Assembly (NCBI RefSeq): GCF_949774925.1
Contig: NZ_OX458932.1
Location: forward strand, 1,736,001 to 1,800,000
DNA: 64,000 nt
Source: Candidatus Methylacidiphilum fumarolicum
GTDB taxonomy: Bacteria > Verrucomicrobiota > Verrucomicrobiia > Methylacidiphilales > Methylacidiphilaceae
Direction: 5' to 3'
Shown: positions 16,750-28,300 of the stretch, in pieces
Layout: each line of letters begins with the position of its first letter
Numbering within the stretch: the first letter of the stretch is position 1
Translations under genes and position numbers: made by a program
The notes under the pieces: model-generated
What the model saw: only the letters and a program-made list of their open reading frames with translations
The model's database searches: none
What the model was told of the DNA's origin: nothing

Positions 16750-18345
16750 TCAATAGGAGATCCATCTAGAAAAAATTTTATCTTTTTTATCGCTTTTCTT
16801 CTTTTCCTCTGTCTTCGATTCACTATGACCCATTTCTAAGCTATGAACTACTCCATCCAAGCCTGAGGGCTCTGGGATGGAGTTTCGCGCTTCCCTGCGG
16901 GCAGTTTCACCGGAGTATGCTCGGCTCGCGGACTTCCAGCCCGCAGCGAGGTTCCATCCGGCCAGAGCTTCCCGCTCCACGCATGGATCGGTTCCCGTCC
17001 ATTCCTTTCCGTATACAACGACCTTCGGCCCTGGAAAGGCGAAGCCGTGGTCCTTCTCCCATTTCGCCAAGCCCCAGTCGAGAAGCCCGAGCGCCGAGTT
17101 CTCGTCCCGATGGCAGGACGCTCCGCATGCGCACTCATGCCACCGGTCGCCGAGGGTCTTTTCCACGACGCCGCCGCATCGGTGGCATCTCTGGCTTGGC
17201 TTCAACGTCCTCGCCTGTGCTTCCAGCTATCCGATACCAGCCTCTTCCGCTTTGTATCCGACCATCGCCCCGAAAGCTCCGAACGATGCGTCCAACATCT
17301 CTCGATTCAGCCCGGCTTTTTGCCGCACACGTTTCCCGGGCTTTTTCCGGCTGCCCCGGGCCGAAGCCGTCATCCTTTTCGGCTCCAGCTCCTCCGTGAT
17401 CAACAGTCCGCTGCGTCTCACCATCGCGGCGCTCTGCTTGTGCAGGAAATCCTTCCTGACGTTCGCCACCTTGGCGTGCATCCGGGCGAGCAGCTCGTAC
17501 TGCTTGCGCAACCTCTTGGAAATGCGAAATCCCTTCCGTTTCCCCTGCTTGCGGATCGCCGCCTCCATCTTGCGGGAGATCGTCCGTCCGAGCTTCCTGA
17601 GCTTCTTAAGCGCCTTGCGCAGATGGCGCGGATTGGCGACCTCGGAAACGTCCGGCTCGCTCTTTTCCGGCTCCAACCTGGCGCTAGTCAGGAACCGCTC
17701 CGTGCCCAGGTCGAAAGCCTCGGCTCCACAGCCATGCTCCCGCGCCGGCCGGCAGCGCATCGTGACCGACGCATGCCATCGGCCGCCGGAAAGAAAGATC
17801 TCGCATGTCCTGGGTTCTCCGGGAGTACGGGCCTTGCCCCGGATCGGGATCTCCCCAATGCCGGAGAGACGAAGCTTCAGGTGAGCGCTTCGCTCTCTGG
17901 CGATCAGCCGCCAGTCACCTTCGTGCTGCTTGAAGCCGAAACCGCTGAATCGCCCTGCCTGCTTGAAACGCGGGAATCCCGGCTTTTCGCCTTGCCGGAT
18001 GCGGCGGAAGAACGCCTGAAAGGCGAGATCCAACCTCTTGAGCGTTACCTGGGCGGATTGAGCATTGATCGAGGCGAGAAGCGCGCTGCAGGAACGGAGC
18101 TCGGTGAGCCATCGGCACTGCTCGGCGAAACCGATGCGCCGCTTTTCCTCCTTCCACGCCCGCCTGCGCTCCTCCAAAGCTAGGTTCCAGAGAAAGCAAT
18201 GGACCCAGCGAGTCCGCAAAAGCTCATCCCGGACGGTCTTGGATGGATAGAGCCGGTAGGTGACCTTGCGCTCGACCGGGCCCAGAACGGGAAGACCAGC
18301 GGGTGATGCGATCATCATGAGGCGACGCTGGACAGTGGCCAGCAA
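16750..18345 (-). pseudogene. tnpB: TnpB (RNA-guided nuclease, IS605 OrfB) interrupted by an in-frame amber codon
   Basis: TnpB is the transposon-encoded ancestor of Cas12 nucleases. The reading frame shows the N-terminal YRLYPSK motif, the RuvC Asp in AFDLGTERF and the RuvC Glu in LLITEELEPKRM. It then reaches a TAG at 17227-17229 after YKAEEAGIG. In the same frame beyond the stop follow the zinc finger (CHRCGG...CACG) and the last RuvC residue (CHRDENSALGLLDW). So a nonsense codon, not a frameshift, cuts off the zinc finger and third catalytic residue. The frame runs on to 16750, but the element end near 16850 suggests that the last part is read-out into flanking DNA. It is probably inactive unless the stop is suppressed. 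Confidence 0.88.
16851..16882. repeat. Right-end subterminal hairpin of the IS605-type element
   Basis: CTCCATCC (16851-16858) pairs perfectly with GGATGGAG (16875-16882), with an inner AGCC/GGCT stem. It marks the tnpB-side end of the element, where TnpA would bind single-stranded DNA and where the TnpB guide RNA would be encoded. Confidence 0.65.
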
Positions 18346-18366
18346 TATGGTCTATCATTTAGTGTA

Positions 18367-18783
18367 ATGACAGGTCAAGTGCGTTTGCACCTTCTGCATC
18401 ACTGCGTTTACGCGCTGCACTACCATTTAGTTCTTGTCACAAAATACCGCCGCAAGGCGCTTACCCGCCCCATGCTTGACCGGTTGCGTGCTATTGCGGA
18501 AATGAGCTGGGATGGATGGGGCGGACAGCTGCTTGAGTGCAACGGAGAATCTGACCACGTTCACTTGCTGGTTGCGTTGCCACCAAATCTTGGACTCAGC
18601 CGCTTCCTGAACAATCTCAAGACAACTTCTTCCAGACTTCTCCGCAGAGAGTTTGCCACAACGGTCGCCCGTTTCTATCGTAAGGCAGTTCTTTGGAGCC
18701 GTTCCTACTGCGTTATCACGTGCGGGGGCGCCCCATTAACCGTCCTCAAACAGCACATCGAACGGCAAGAAACGCCGGAATAG
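18367..18783 (+). CDS. tnpA: IS200/IS605 Y1 transposase TnpA, catalytic Tyr replaced by His
   Basis: A 138-aa single-strand HUH transposase. The N-terminal HYHLVLVTKYR and the HUH motif His64-Val-His66 (DHVHLLV) are intact, as is CVITCGGAPL. The family's catalytic Tyr lies in a KQYIxxQ helix; here the protein reads KQHIERQ, with codon CAC at 18754-18756 (residue 130). A single T-to-C change from TAC explains it. Without the Tyr nucleophile the enzyme should not cleave or join DNA. The frame is otherwise complete. It is divergent from tnpB, with 21 nt between the starts. Confidence 0.88.
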   Translation: MTGQVRLHLLHHCVYALHYHLVLVTKYRRKALTRPMLDRLRAIAEMSWDGWGGQLLECNGESDHVHLLVALPPNLGLSRFLNNLKTTSSRLLRREFATTVARFYRKAVLWSRSYCVITCGGAPLTVLKQHIERQETPE

Positions 18784-18985
18784 GGCGGCCTTCACCACAA
18801 TCCAAGCCCAAAGCTCTGGCTGGAGCACTGGCCGCCAGAGAGGGTAGTGTGACCTTTGCTTGGGTGGAAAGAAGAAAAGTTTTACAGTCGGGGCCAGTTA
18901 TTGTGTGTAGAGAGAACGAGTTAAGCCTTGGTTACCAATTGGCTATTGGTGCCCTTCTATTGTAGCGCAACCCTCATCCATAGCC
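18784..18985. other. Left end of the IS605-type element and flank of purL
   Basis: No gene is seen. A 7-bp stem, CTCTGGC/GCCAGAG (18814-18840), with outer pairing between CCAAGCCCAAAG and CTTTGCTTGG, forms the likely left-end hairpin. TTAC, the type of target left by IS608-like elements, occurs at about 18927, but the exact end is uncertain. Confidence 0.5.
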
Positions 18986-21268
18986 TCAGGTTGTTGAGAG
19001 GAGGGCATCAAGCCCATTTTTCCAAGACTCTTCGATCTCTGTCCCTTTTAGTTCGATGCTTTCTGCTCCGTAGTGTAACTTTAGGACATAATCCTCAAGA
19101 ACTTCTCCTATAACGACCGCTTCTAGTCCTTTATGTTGGCAATTACAAAGAACTTGAGACAGTTTATTTTTGGGAACCGAAACTATTGTTCTAGCGCCAG
19201 CTTCGTTAAACAACAGCTCATCAAGCCTACGATTGGTTGGGAAAACAATCGAACAGCCCAGCTTTTTTCTTCCACTCCCTATACTCTCGATTAAGGCCAA
19301 AGCCAGCCCCCCTTCTGATAGATCATGGGCAGTCGAAACCAATCCTTCTGAAATTAAAAGACGTAAAACTTCATTGTGTTTCTTTTCTGCTTCTAAATGG
19401 AACCAGGGAAGTTGATTTCCAGTTATTCCCAACCATTCTTGAAGATATAAGGAGCCTTGGAGACCTTCGCCCCAACCACCCAGAAGAACAATCGTCTCTC
19501 CAGGGCGTTGAAAGGATAGTTTGGGGATAGGCTTATCGCTTTCAATCAATCCTACAGCCCCAATGACGGGTGTGGGGAGAATGGCTCCCTCTTTAGAATA
19601 ATTATAAAAACTTACGTTGCCGCCTGTCACTGGAATATCAAAGAACCGACACGCATCAGCAATGCCTCTAATCGCCTCTTTAAACTGCCAATAAACTAAA
19701 GAATTATTAGGATCAGCAAAATTGAGATTATCGGTTATCCCCAAAGGAAGAGCTCCTACCACTGACAAATTTCTTATTGCTTCAGCCACGGCTAATTTTG
19801 CTCCATTATAGGGATCGATTCCACAATAGCGTCCATTCCCATCTAAAGTAGCTGCTAAGCGGACCGGCTCATTTCCTAAAATTACTCTCAATACGGCAGC
19901 ATCTGCGCCAGGCCCTTCAATGGCATGCAATCCTACAAGATAATCAAACTGCCTATAAATCCATTCTCGAGAGGAATTTTGAGGAAGCGCAGCAAATGCC
20001 AACAGGAAAGCTTTGTAATCTATAGGTTGCGGTATTTTCTCTAAAGGCGGCAAAGAAGGATTTGTCATCAATGGCTCTGTGGCAGGCAACTCATAAACTG
20101 GAGCTTGATGGACGATCAAATCCGGAGAAATCTCTATGGCTTTTCTGCCCCGATGATAAAAGCAAAGTTTTTCTTCCTTAATTACTTGACCAATTTGAGT
20201 AAAAGGCACACCCCATTTAGTGAAGACCGCTTTTGCTCGGTCTACTTTGTCTTTATGGATGATTAGAAGCATTCGTTCTTGAGATTCAGAAAGTAAGATC
20301 TCTTCAGCTTGCATATCTGCTTCACGTACAGGAACATTATCCAAATTTATTTCCATACCCCTCTTTGCTCTAGCGGCCGTTTCAGAAGTCGAGCAGATCA
20401 ATCCTGCCGCTCCCATGTCCTGTATCCCAACTACTACCCCTGGTTCCTGAAATAGCTCAAGACAAGCCGACATTAAGATCCTTCCCATAAAAGGATCAGC
20501 AATCTGAACAGAATATCGTTCTTCGGTTTTCTGCTCTTCCAGTTTTCGCGAAGCAAAAGCTGCCCCTTTGAGTCCATCTCTTCCTGTCTTTGATCCAGCT
20601 ATAAAAACCGGATTACCAATCCCCTCAGCCTTACCCCGCTGGATCTGATCTACCCTGACCACTCCAAGACAAAAGACATTGACTAATGGGTTACCCTCAT
20701 AACTGCTATCAAAGGCTAGTTCCCCACCCACAGTAGGAACTCCCACACAATTCCCGTAATGAGCAATGCCTGCTACTACATGCCGAAGCAGAAAAGCATT
20801 GTGAGAGGCTTGAGTACTTTTTTCTGCTCGAATCTCCCCAAATCTCAAAGAATTCATAAAGCAGACTGGTCTAGCCCCCATAGTAAAAATGTCCCTGAAT
20901 ATTCCTCCAACTCCTGTTGCCGCTCCCTGAAAGGGCTCAACAGCACTGGGATGATTATGAGATTCAATTTTGAATACGACAGCCCATCCGTTACCCAGAT
21001 CGACTACGCCTGCATTTTCTTCTCCCGCTTTAACCAAGACCCTCTTGCCTGTTGTGGGTAACTTTTTTAGTTCCCTCTTCGAGCTTTTATAACAACAGTG
21101 TTCACTCCACATGACACCGATCAGAGCCATTTCAGCCCGCGTAGGGACTCTTCCCAGTAGCTGGGCAAGCCTTTGATATTCGTCAAAGGAAAGCCCAAAG
21201 GATTTCAATTCTTCAAGCAGATCACCATTTTTAGCACTCAACCCTTCATTGGATGTTTTCATGTCCAT
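18986..21268 (-). CDS. purL: Phosphoribosylformylglycinamidine synthase, PurL subunit
   Basis: It converts FGAR to FGAM in purine synthesis using ATP and ammonia delivered from PurQ. At 760 aa it is the 'small' PurL that works with separate PurS and PurQ, neither of which is in this window. Motifs seen: [10 protein letters not shown] near the N-terminus, the ATP/metal region [23 protein letters not shown] and a second AIRS-like half ([30 protein letters not shown]). Its start overlaps the nagA stop (TAATG), so the two are co-translated. Its 3' end borders the IS element but is intact. Confidence 0.95.
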   Translation of the reverse strand: MDMKTSNEGLSAKNGDLLEELKSFGLSFDEYQRLAQLLGRVPTRAEMALIGVMWSEHCCYKSSKRELKKLPTTGKRVLVKAGEENAGVVDLGNGWAVVFKIESHNHPSAVEPFQGAATGVGGIFRDIFTMGARPVCFMNSLRFGEIRAEKSTQASHNAFLLRHVVAGIAHYGNCVGVPTVGGELAFDSSYEGNPLVNVFCLGVVRVDQIQRGKAEGIGNPVFIAGSKTGRDGLKGAAFASRKLEEQKTEERYSVQIADPFMGRILMSACLELFQEPGVVVGIQDMGAAGLICSTSETAARAKRGMEINLDNVPVREADMQAEEILLSESQERMLLIIHKDKVDRAKAVFTKWGVPFTQIGQVIKEEKLCFYHRGRKAIEISPDLIVHQAPVYELPATEPLMTNPSLPPLEKIPQPIDYKAFLLAFAALPQNSSREWIYRQFDYLVGLHAIEGPGADAAVLRVILGNEPVRLAATLDGNGRYCGIDPYNGAKLAVAEAIRNLSVVGALPLGITDNLNFADPNNSLVYWQFKEAIRGIADACRFFDIPVTGGNVSFYNYSKEGAILPTPVIGAVGLIESDKPIPKLSFQRPGETIVLLGGWGEGLQGSLYLQEWLGITGNQLPWFHLEAEKKHNEVLRLLISEGLVSTAHDLSEGGLALALIESIGSGRKKLGCSIVFPTNRRLDELLFNEAGARTIVSVPKNKLSQVLCNCQHKGLEAVVIGEVLEDYVLKLHYGAESIELKGTEIEESWKNGLDALLSTT

Positions 21269-22428
21269 TATTGGCTAGAACAATATACTTTTTTTCCCTT
21301 GTGGTAAAGCTCCCTCAAGAACGGCCTAGGAGAAAGATCAAATAGACAAAAACTGGCTTCATTGCCCTCTTTTAAACCATGAGGTATGCCAAGTATTTCG
21401 GCGGGACGCACCGAATAGGCATCCCACCACTCCCACCAGGGTGTCCCTGTCATTTTATGAGCAAGAAAGACCCCATCAAAAGGCCGTAACGTGGAGCCCC
21501 CGAGTCGACCACTTTGCTTCTCAATGGCTTTACCTTGAGGATCGACTACTATTTCTATATGCCCTAGGTGATAAATTCCAGGAGAAGCAGCTGCTCCAGC
21601 CATCGCATCAGAAACAAGGATGACTCTTGAACCCAAAGCTTTTGTTAAGGCCCGAAAGGCTACCATAGGCACATGTTTGCCATCTGGAATCAAGGAAGCA
21701 TAGGGAAGATCCGAGGCAATAACATCTAGAAGCACATTCTGAAATTTAGGAACAACAGGAGAAAGGGCATTGCCTAAATGCGTCCAAAGTTTAGCACCTG
21801 CAATGACAGCAGATTGTATAATTTCCCAAGAAGCTTCTGAATGCCCAATAGCTACTGCCGATCCCAACGCAACTGCTTCCCTTATAAATTGTATCGAAAG
21901 CTCCCGATCTATTTCAGGAGCAATAGTGATTAACTTGACCTTTCCTCCAGAGGCTTCCATAACCTCGTCCAACCAGGATAGATCAGGCTTCATCATCCAT
22001 TCTATTCGATGGACTCCTCGAGAACCTTCCGAAGGGGAAAGGAAAGGTCCCTCTAAATGAAAGCCAATGCAGTTGAGCGGCAAAGCGCAATGGAGCTGGT
22101 TAAGTTTTTGAAGATATTTTTGGTAGCTATTTCTAGGACGAGTAATAATGGTAGCTAAAAAATGGGTGCAGCCATTTTCAAAAAGTTTCCGACAGAGTAT
22201 TTCAAACTGCTCGCTAGAAAGCCCTTCGCTGTTTACATCAATGCCTCCAAAACCGTTGATTTGAAGATCAACAAGCCCTGGGGCTATCCAGGGAAAAGAA
22301 AGAGAATCATGACTGTTTGGTATCCTTTCGATTTTTTTGTATACTCCCTTCTCGATACTGATTGACAGTGGCAGTCCGCTACGATAATCTCTTGCTTCAA
22401 TTTTCATGGCATTGTTTTGAGGACGCAC
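21268..22428 (-). CDS. nagA: N-acetylglucosamine-6-phosphate deacetylase family
   Basis: An amidohydrolase that removes acetate from GlcNAc-6-P, in amino-sugar or cell-wall recycling. It is 386 aa. Metal and catalytic residues are seen in [11 protein letters not shown] (Glu), AIGHSEAS (His), THLGNALSP (His; the common form is THLFNAM) and VSDAMAGA (catalytic Asp). Two starts are possible, the ATG at 22426-22428 or the ATG seven codons later (MKIEARDY), neither with a clear ribosome site. No nagB or transporter lies nearby; the coupling with purL is unusual. The family call is firm, the exact substrate less so. Confidence 0.88.
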   Translation of the reverse strand: MRPQNNAMKIEARDYRSGLPLSISIEKGVYKKIERIPNSHDSLSFPWIAPGLVDLQINGFGGIDVNSEGLSSEQFEILCRKLFENGCTHFLATIITRPRNSYQKYLQKLNQLHCALPLNCIGFHLEGPFLSPSEGSRGVHRIEWMMKPDLSWLDEVMEASGGKVKLITIAPEIDRELSIQFIREAVALGSAVAIGHSEASWEIIQSAVIAGAKLWTHLGNALSPVVPKFQNVLLDVIASDLPYASLIPDGKHVPMVAFRALTKALGSRVILVSDAMAGAAASPGIYHLGHIEIVVDPQGKAIEKQSGRLGGSTLRPFDGVFLAHKMTGTPWWEWWDAYSVRPAEILGIPHGLKEGNEASFCLFDLSPRPFLRELYHKGKKVYCSSQ

Positions 22429-22605
22429 TAAGGATTTAGTGACTCCTTGACTAGTGGTAAGTTCTTTTTACGATCATAAAAGTAAGGAAGGCTAACGGAA
22501 AGCTTCTTTTTTATATACCCTTATATTATACAGTCTTGGTATGCTTTTTATGAAATAGGTTATTGTAAAACAAAATTATTTTTTCGAACAAAAATAGATA
22601 AGATT

Positions 22606-24000
22606 ATGCCATTGGTTTTTCTTAAAACGTTTGGGTGTCAGATGAATGTCAGGGATTCGGAGCAGGTCCTCCAGGATTTTGTTGAAAAGGGCTATACAAT
22701 TTCTCCCTCTGAAAAGCTTTCGGACATCATTCTCATTAATACCTGTTCTGTAAGAGCCATGGCTGAAGATAAAGCCATCGATAAGATGCTTTCTCTGAAG
22801 GGGCTTAAAGACAAAAATCCTTCGATTGTATTGGGAATTATTGGCTGTATGGCACAAAACCGTGGAGAAGAAATAGCAAAAAAATATCCTTTTATTGATC
22901 TTATCCTGGGCACACAAAAATTCCATAAAGTCGCAGAAATTGCTGATCAAATTTATAGAAATCCAAGAAGGCAGCAATGCTATATAGATCTTTCTGAGGA
23001 AGCAAACTCCCAAAATACGATCACCAAACATTTAGCAAAGAAAAGACAAGCTGTAGCCTATGTTTCTATTATGCAAGGCTGCAGCATGCATTGTGCCTTT
23101 TGTATTGTCCCTACAACCCGTGGCGAAGAGCGCTCTAGACCTGTTTCTGAAATTTTCGAAGAAGCGCAAAGCCTTACAGCAAACGGGGTAAAAGAAATTG
23201 TTTTGCTTGGCCAAATTGTTAATCGATACGGAGCCAAAGAATTTTCTTGGAAAAACGGCAAATCTCCTTTTGTACAACTTCTCGAACAATTAAGTACCCT
23301 AAAAACTTTAGAACGACTGCGGTTTACCTCTCCACATCCCATTGGTTTTAAAGAAGATCTTATCCGAGCTCTTAAAGAAATTCCGCAACTGTGTGAGCAT
23401 GTGCATATTCCTGTACAATCAGGGAGCGACAGAATATTAAAAGCTATGCGCCGAGGATATACCCGTTCAAAGTTCCTTCAGCTTATCGAAAAGTTAAGGA
23501 AAGAGATTCCTGACATAGCTCTTTCAACAGATGTGATTGTGGGGTATCCTGGAGAAACAGAAGAAGATTTTCTTCAGACCTGCTCACTACTTGAAGAAGT
23601 ACAATTTGACAACGCTTTTATTTTTCGATATTCTCCTCGGGAAGGAACCCCTGCAGCCAATCTGACGGAGCAGCTGAGCGAAGATATAAAATTTGAGCGC
23701 AATTACCAATTGTTAGAGATCCAAAACGCCATCACCTTAAAAAAATCGCAAAGACTTGTGGGTCAGACGGTAGAAATTTTAGTTGAAGGAGAAAGCAAAA
23801 AGAAAGCTGAAAAATTTCAGGGACGGACAAGGACCAATCATCTTGTCATTATACCTAAAAACGAGCGATGGAGAGGAGAACTGCTACCAGTAAAAATTCT
23901 ACAAACCACAGGTCACACCTTCTATGGCATTCCTATACTTTCTGGCTTCGATGATCAACCAGCCTCTGACCAAATAGAACAGATAAGCTCTGCTAGGTAA
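22606..24000 (+). CDS. miaB: tRNA-2-methylthio-N6-isopentenyladenosine synthase
   Basis: A radical-SAM methylthiotransferase that modifies A37 of tRNAs reading UNN codons. It is 464 aa with the family's three parts: an N-terminal UPF0004 domain with cluster cysteines (FGCQMN, NTCSVR, GCMAQN), the radical-SAM cysteines Cys159, Cys163 and Cys166 (QGCSMHCAFC) and a C-terminal TRAM domain. The usual LGQNVNSYG motif reads LGQIVNRYG. No close neighbour on its strand suggests an operon. Confidence 0.94.
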   Translation: MPLVFLKTFGCQMNVRDSEQVLQDFVEKGYTISPSEKLSDIILINTCSVRAMAEDKAIDKMLSLKGLKDKNPSIVLGIIGCMAQNRGEEIAKKYPFIDLILGTQKFHKVAEIADQIYRNPRRQQCYIDLSEEANSQNTITKHLAKKRQAVAYVSIMQGCSMHCAFCIVPTTRGEERSRPVSEIFEEAQSLTANGVKEIVLLGQIVNRYGAKEFSWKNGKSPFVQLLEQLSTLKTLERLRFTSPHPIGFKEDLIRALKEIPQLCEHVHIPVQSGSDRILKAMRRGYTRSKFLQLIEKLRKEIPDIALSTDVIVGYPGETEEDFLQTCSLLEEVQFDNAFIFRYSPREGTPAANLTEQLSEDIKFERNYQLLEIQNAITLKKSQRLVGQTVEILVEGESKKKAEKFQGRTRTNHLVIIPKNERWRGELLPVKILQTTGHTFYGIPILSGFDDQPASDQIEQISSAR

Positions 24001-24289
24001 TAAAAGGAAAATAACAAAGAGACTCAACAATAATAATTAATTTTTCTTCCTTTTTGAATAAATAAATATTTGGGAAATCTTACAGAAAAGAACATTTTTA
24101 TCGCCAATAGAATCCCTTAGAGCTTACAGTTTACGATTGATCAGAGAAAATATTTTAGAAAAAAGGATTTTTGCTTTATCCCTTGTTTTATATGGAAAAT
24201 TACATCTTAGAGAACCCAAAAAAAGTGGAAAAGACCTCCTCAACATACCTTTGTGTAATCTTGGACAATCTTTGCTTCCTAGCAATACA

Positions 24290-25342
24290 ATGATAGCCAT
24301 GACACCAACTTCCTACCAAAAAACCGCTAGGATCATCGCCTCTGTCCTCTTTGTCTTGTTGGGTTTTTGGATTCTTCACGGCTTTCTTGTCGCGATGGCT
24401 TGGGCATTCCTTATCGCTATTGCCACCTGGCCTTTCTATAGTTGGGCAAGACTCAAACTGCCGCGCAAAACTCCTAGTTGGGTTAGTTCTTTGCTTTTTA
24501 CCCTCCTAGTTGGCGCTTTGCTTTTTGGTCCCTTAATTTATGGAGTGTTTAAAGCAGGACAGGAAGCTATAGTCCTCGGCCAATTTATTGCACATGCACA
24601 AAGAGAAGGGGCTCCTGCTCCCGAGTGGTTACAACATATTCCTTTTATTGGCAATTGGTTAACCATACGCTGGAATAGTAATCTGGCAACGCCTGAAGCT
24701 GCATCGAAGACCTTGGCTCATATCGATTCAGCGTTTTTATTCCGATGGGGTAAAACTATTGGTTTTCAAGTTATCCATAGGATGGAAGTCCTAGCTTTCA
24801 CTCTGCTTACCCTGTTCTTTCTCTACCGGGATGGAAGAATACTTGGGAAAAAATCTCTATGTCTTATCCGCAAGCTTCTGGGCACTTCTGGAGAAAGGTA
24901 CGCTTTACACCTTGTTTCTGTCATTCGAGGAACTGTGAATGGCTTGATTTTAGTCAGCTTGGGCGAAGGAATTTTATTAGGAATTGCCTATGCCATTGTG
25001 GGCTTACCAGATCCCGTAACCCTTGGAGGTATTACGGGGATTCTGGCGATGATTCCTTTTGCAGCTCCTCCAGTCTTTTGCACTGCAGCGCTTTTTCTTA
25101 TCGCCCAAGGAATGATCATTCAAGCCATTGGGATAGTTATTTTCGGTTTTAGCGTTCTGTTTATAGCCGATCATTTTATAAGGCCTGTTTTAATCGGTGG
25201 AGCGGTAAACCTTCCTTTTTATTGGGTGCTGCTAGGAACTCTTGGAGGGCTTAGTACTTTTGGTCTGCTGGGTCTTTTTGCAGGGCCAACAATCATCGCT
25301 GCGCTCCTGGTTGCCTGGAAAGATTTTGTGGACACGCCATAA
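24290..25342 (+). CDS. AI-2E/PerM-family membrane protein
   Basis: An inner-membrane protein of about 350 aa with the AI-2 exporter/PerM pattern: two N-terminal helices, a soluble stretch (about 85-150), then five or six helices with the family-typical glycine-rich end (ADHFIRPVLIGGAVNLPFYWVLLGTLGGLSTFGLLG). I chose the ATG at 24290 (MIAMTPTSYQK) because the hydrophobic start follows at once; the frame is open upstream to a TTG at 24137, but that extension looks non-coding. Members export small molecules or ions; the substrate here is unknown. Confidence 0.85.
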   Translation: MIAMTPTSYQKTARIIASVLFVLLGFWILHGFLVAMAWAFLIAIATWPFYSWARLKLPRKTPSWVSSLLFTLLVGALLFGPLIYGVFKAGQEAIVLGQFIAHAQREGAPAPEWLQHIPFIGNWLTIRWNSNLATPEAASKTLAHIDSAFLFRWGKTIGFQVIHRMEVLAFTLLTLFFLYRDGRILGKKSLCLIRKLLGTSGERYALHLVSVIRGTVNGLILVSLGEGILLGIAYAIVGLPDPVTLGGITGILAMIPFAAPPVFCTAALFLIAQGMIIQAIGIVIFGFSVLFIADHFIRPVLIGGAVNLPFYWVLLGTLGGLSTFGLLGLFAGPTIIAALLVAWKDFVDTP

Positions 25343-25398
25343 ACTTTCCTTTGGCAATCCTCTCAAAATGGAAAAATTTTTTTTAATCCCCTTTCCTC

Positions 25399-28300
25399 AT
25401 GAACTCCTATTTTCAGTTTTATACCTCTCCTTATGTCTCAAAAACTAGACGAAAAAAAATGAGACAGTTGGCTGCCTTGCCTGAACCCAAGAGAGCAACA
25501 GAATTGATCTACTCTTTTCAAAAGCTCGATCTTTCTGTTCCAGAAATAAATAATAGGCTCAACTCGATGCTCCAGTATATAGGTCTGCATCAGAAAAGAT
25601 CTCTAGCCGAAGCCTTGACAAAAGCCTATCCGTTGAATAGAACCGAAGGTCTCCTGCTTCTGAGGCTTGCAGAGGCCTTGCCCAGAATGCCTAACGACGA
25701 AACAGCTCTTCTCCTTTTTAAAGAGGCAATACGAAGAGGAAATTGGCAAAATACAGACAGAAACCAATGGACTTCTTTCCTGTTGAGCAAGTTAAAATTT
25801 TTGCTTACCAACTGGCCCTCTCTTATCCTACCCTCATTCCCTACTGATGCCATCCTCAAAACTTTTCTGCGTATTCTAACAAAGCTATTGGTTAACATAT
25901 TTGTTCTGGCTCCAGATATTGAAAACAGCCGAGAAAAACTCTTTGGTTTAGTAGCTCAAGGAATACCTATATCTTTGGATCTTCTCGGAGAAGACGCATT
26001 AGGCAGTAGAGATGGCACAAGGCATTGGGAAGATTGTCATAAAGTAGTTGAGTTACTAGGGATGATCAAAGCTTCCTTCCCACAGTCAGATCCAGAAATC
26101 TCCGTGAAATTGTCCGCATTAGACTCGAAATATGAGCTTCCTTATGGCCGCATTTCTTTTGAGAGAATATATTCTAAACTAAAGTCTCTCTGTTTGAGTG
26201 CCTTTGAAAAAGGCATCAGTCTCTGTATCGATGCCGAACAATATTTTCGATTGGAATTTTCACTGGATCTCCTTGAAAACCTTTTATCAGATAGGGATCT
26301 TGAAGACTATAATAAATTAGGATTTGTTGTTCAGTCTTATTTAAAAAATAGTGAATCTCTCATCGACTATTTGGGAGAACTGTGCAAAGAGAAAAAAAGA
26401 AAACTATCCATTCGGCTCGTCAAAGGAGCGTACTGGGATCATGAGATTATTCGTTCCCAATCACTAGGTCTTGGTCACTATCCCGTTTATACCTTAAAAG
26501 AACTAACCGAACTTTCCTATATGGCTTGTGTAAGCAAGCTGTACGAACAAAGAGAGCTATTATCCACTCGCATTGCTACGCACAATCCTGCAACCATTGC
26601 AGCGGTCCTTGAGTTTTATATTTCTCGAAAAGAAAACAGGATTGAATTTCAAAGACTCTATGGTTTAGGAGAAGCTGTAGAAAACTGGCTAAAGAGGCAA
26701 GGATTTCCCACAAGAGTGTATATTCCCATTGGAACTGGCAAAGAACTGTTTGGCTATTTGGCAAGAAGACTCATCGAAAATGGAGCAGGGTTGGATGCAT
26801 TCGTTGCGCCTTTTGATTTTGACAAATTGTACTGGGATCCACTGCAGAAGCTACAAAAGAGAGGGCATTTAGAAAATACGAAAATTCCCTTACCGCCTTT
26901 CCTTTATAGAGATAGAGAAAATGCTCCTGGTTGTGATCTATCCGATCCGGAGGTTTGGGAGGAATTTGGAAGGAGAGAATCCCCTTTTTTATTACCTCTC
27001 CAGGTCTTTTCTAGTAACGCTATCACTAGCCGATTGCGGGTCTTATCCCCCGCTAATAGCAAAGAAGTCGTTGGGGAAGTCCCACTACCTTCAGATGCTG
27101 AAATTGAAAAAGTCCTCTCTCATACTGCCTCTTTTGCCTTAGAATGGGACCGACTACCTCTCGAACAAAGGGTAGAAATGATTAGAAGGCTTGCCAAGGA
27201 AATTTGGAAATACAGGCATGATTTTCTCTATCTTTTGTGTGCGGAGGCAGGAAAAACGATTCCAAACGCCCTTGCTGAAATAAGAGAAGCAATAGATTTT
27301 TGTTATTACTACTCAAAAGAAGCAATTAGGCTTTTTTCTAAGCCAATCTTACTTCCTGGCCCAATGGGCGAAGAAAACAAATTGCACTATCACGGCAGAG
27401 GCCTATGGGTATGTATCAGTCCTTGGAATTTCCCTCTTTCTATTTTTTTAGGCCAGCTTGTAGCTGCTTTATTAACTGGCAATGTAGTTGTGGCTAAACC
27501 AGCTGAAGAAACCCCTCTTATCGCCTTATTAGCCACAGAGCTTGCCTACAAGGCAGGCATTCCTAAAGAAGCTCTTTCTGTCGTTGCTGGGAATGGACAG
27601 ATTGGACAAAAGTTAATCCTACACCCCTCCGTGCAAGGCGTCGCCTTTACGGGTTCTTTTGAGACAGCAAAAATAATCGCTCGATGCCTAAGTCAAAAAG
27701 AAGGACCAATTGTCCCTTTGATCGCCGAAACAGGCGGGATCAATGGTATGGTGGTAGATGCCACGGCTGCCATAGAAAGAGCAGTCAAAGACATTATCCA
27801 TTCAGCATTCAATCATGCTGGCCAAAGGTGTTCATCATTAAGAGTGTTGCTTGTCCAAAAAGAGATTTCTAAACAGGTGCTCTCTTTACTGTCAGATGCT
27901 TTGGAAGACATGATTGTTGGAGATCCGCGTTATTCAGAAACTGATGTTGGACCAATTATCAGTCCTTCTCAGTTGGAGACACTACATCAATTTTCTCATT
28001 TTTTTCGAAGTCATGGGCATTTATTGACTCAAGCACCTATTGGGAAAACCGCCTCAGCTTATGGTTATTACTTTGCTCCTCAGCTATTTGAAATTCCTTC
28101 GCTAGATCTTATCGATCGGGAGATATTTGGTCCTATCCTTCCCGTCATATCATTTTCTAAAGAAGAACTTCAGAGGCTCCTTCAAAAGCTTTACCAAAAA
28201 GGGTATGGCCTGACAATGGGACTTCAAACAAGGCTGGATTGTAAAATAGAAAAGCTTTCTTCTGAAGCTCCTGTGGGTAATTTTTATGTCAATCGCTCGA

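Larger units (their letters stand above)
16841..18960. mobile_element. IS200/IS605-family insertion sequence, apparently inactive
   Basis: A GC-rich block in AT-rich surroundings with divergent tnpA (+) and tnpB (-). Subterminal hairpins typical of the family are visible at both ends: CTCCATCC/GGATGGAG (16851-16882) beyond tnpB and CTCTGGC/GCCAGAG (18814-18840) beyond tnpA. Exact ends are not determined; the family leaves no target duplication. Both genes carry damaging changes, so the copy looks immobile. It separates uvrC from purL without breaking either. Confidence 0.8.

Noticed and set aside
17200-17235. Frameshift as the cause of the split TnpB
   Set aside because: Both parts are in the same frame; the only break is a TAG codon.
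16877-18183. Long plus-strand open frames inside the IS605-type element
   Set aside because: They are antisense to tnpB in GC-rich DNA, where stops are rare, and lack any family motif.
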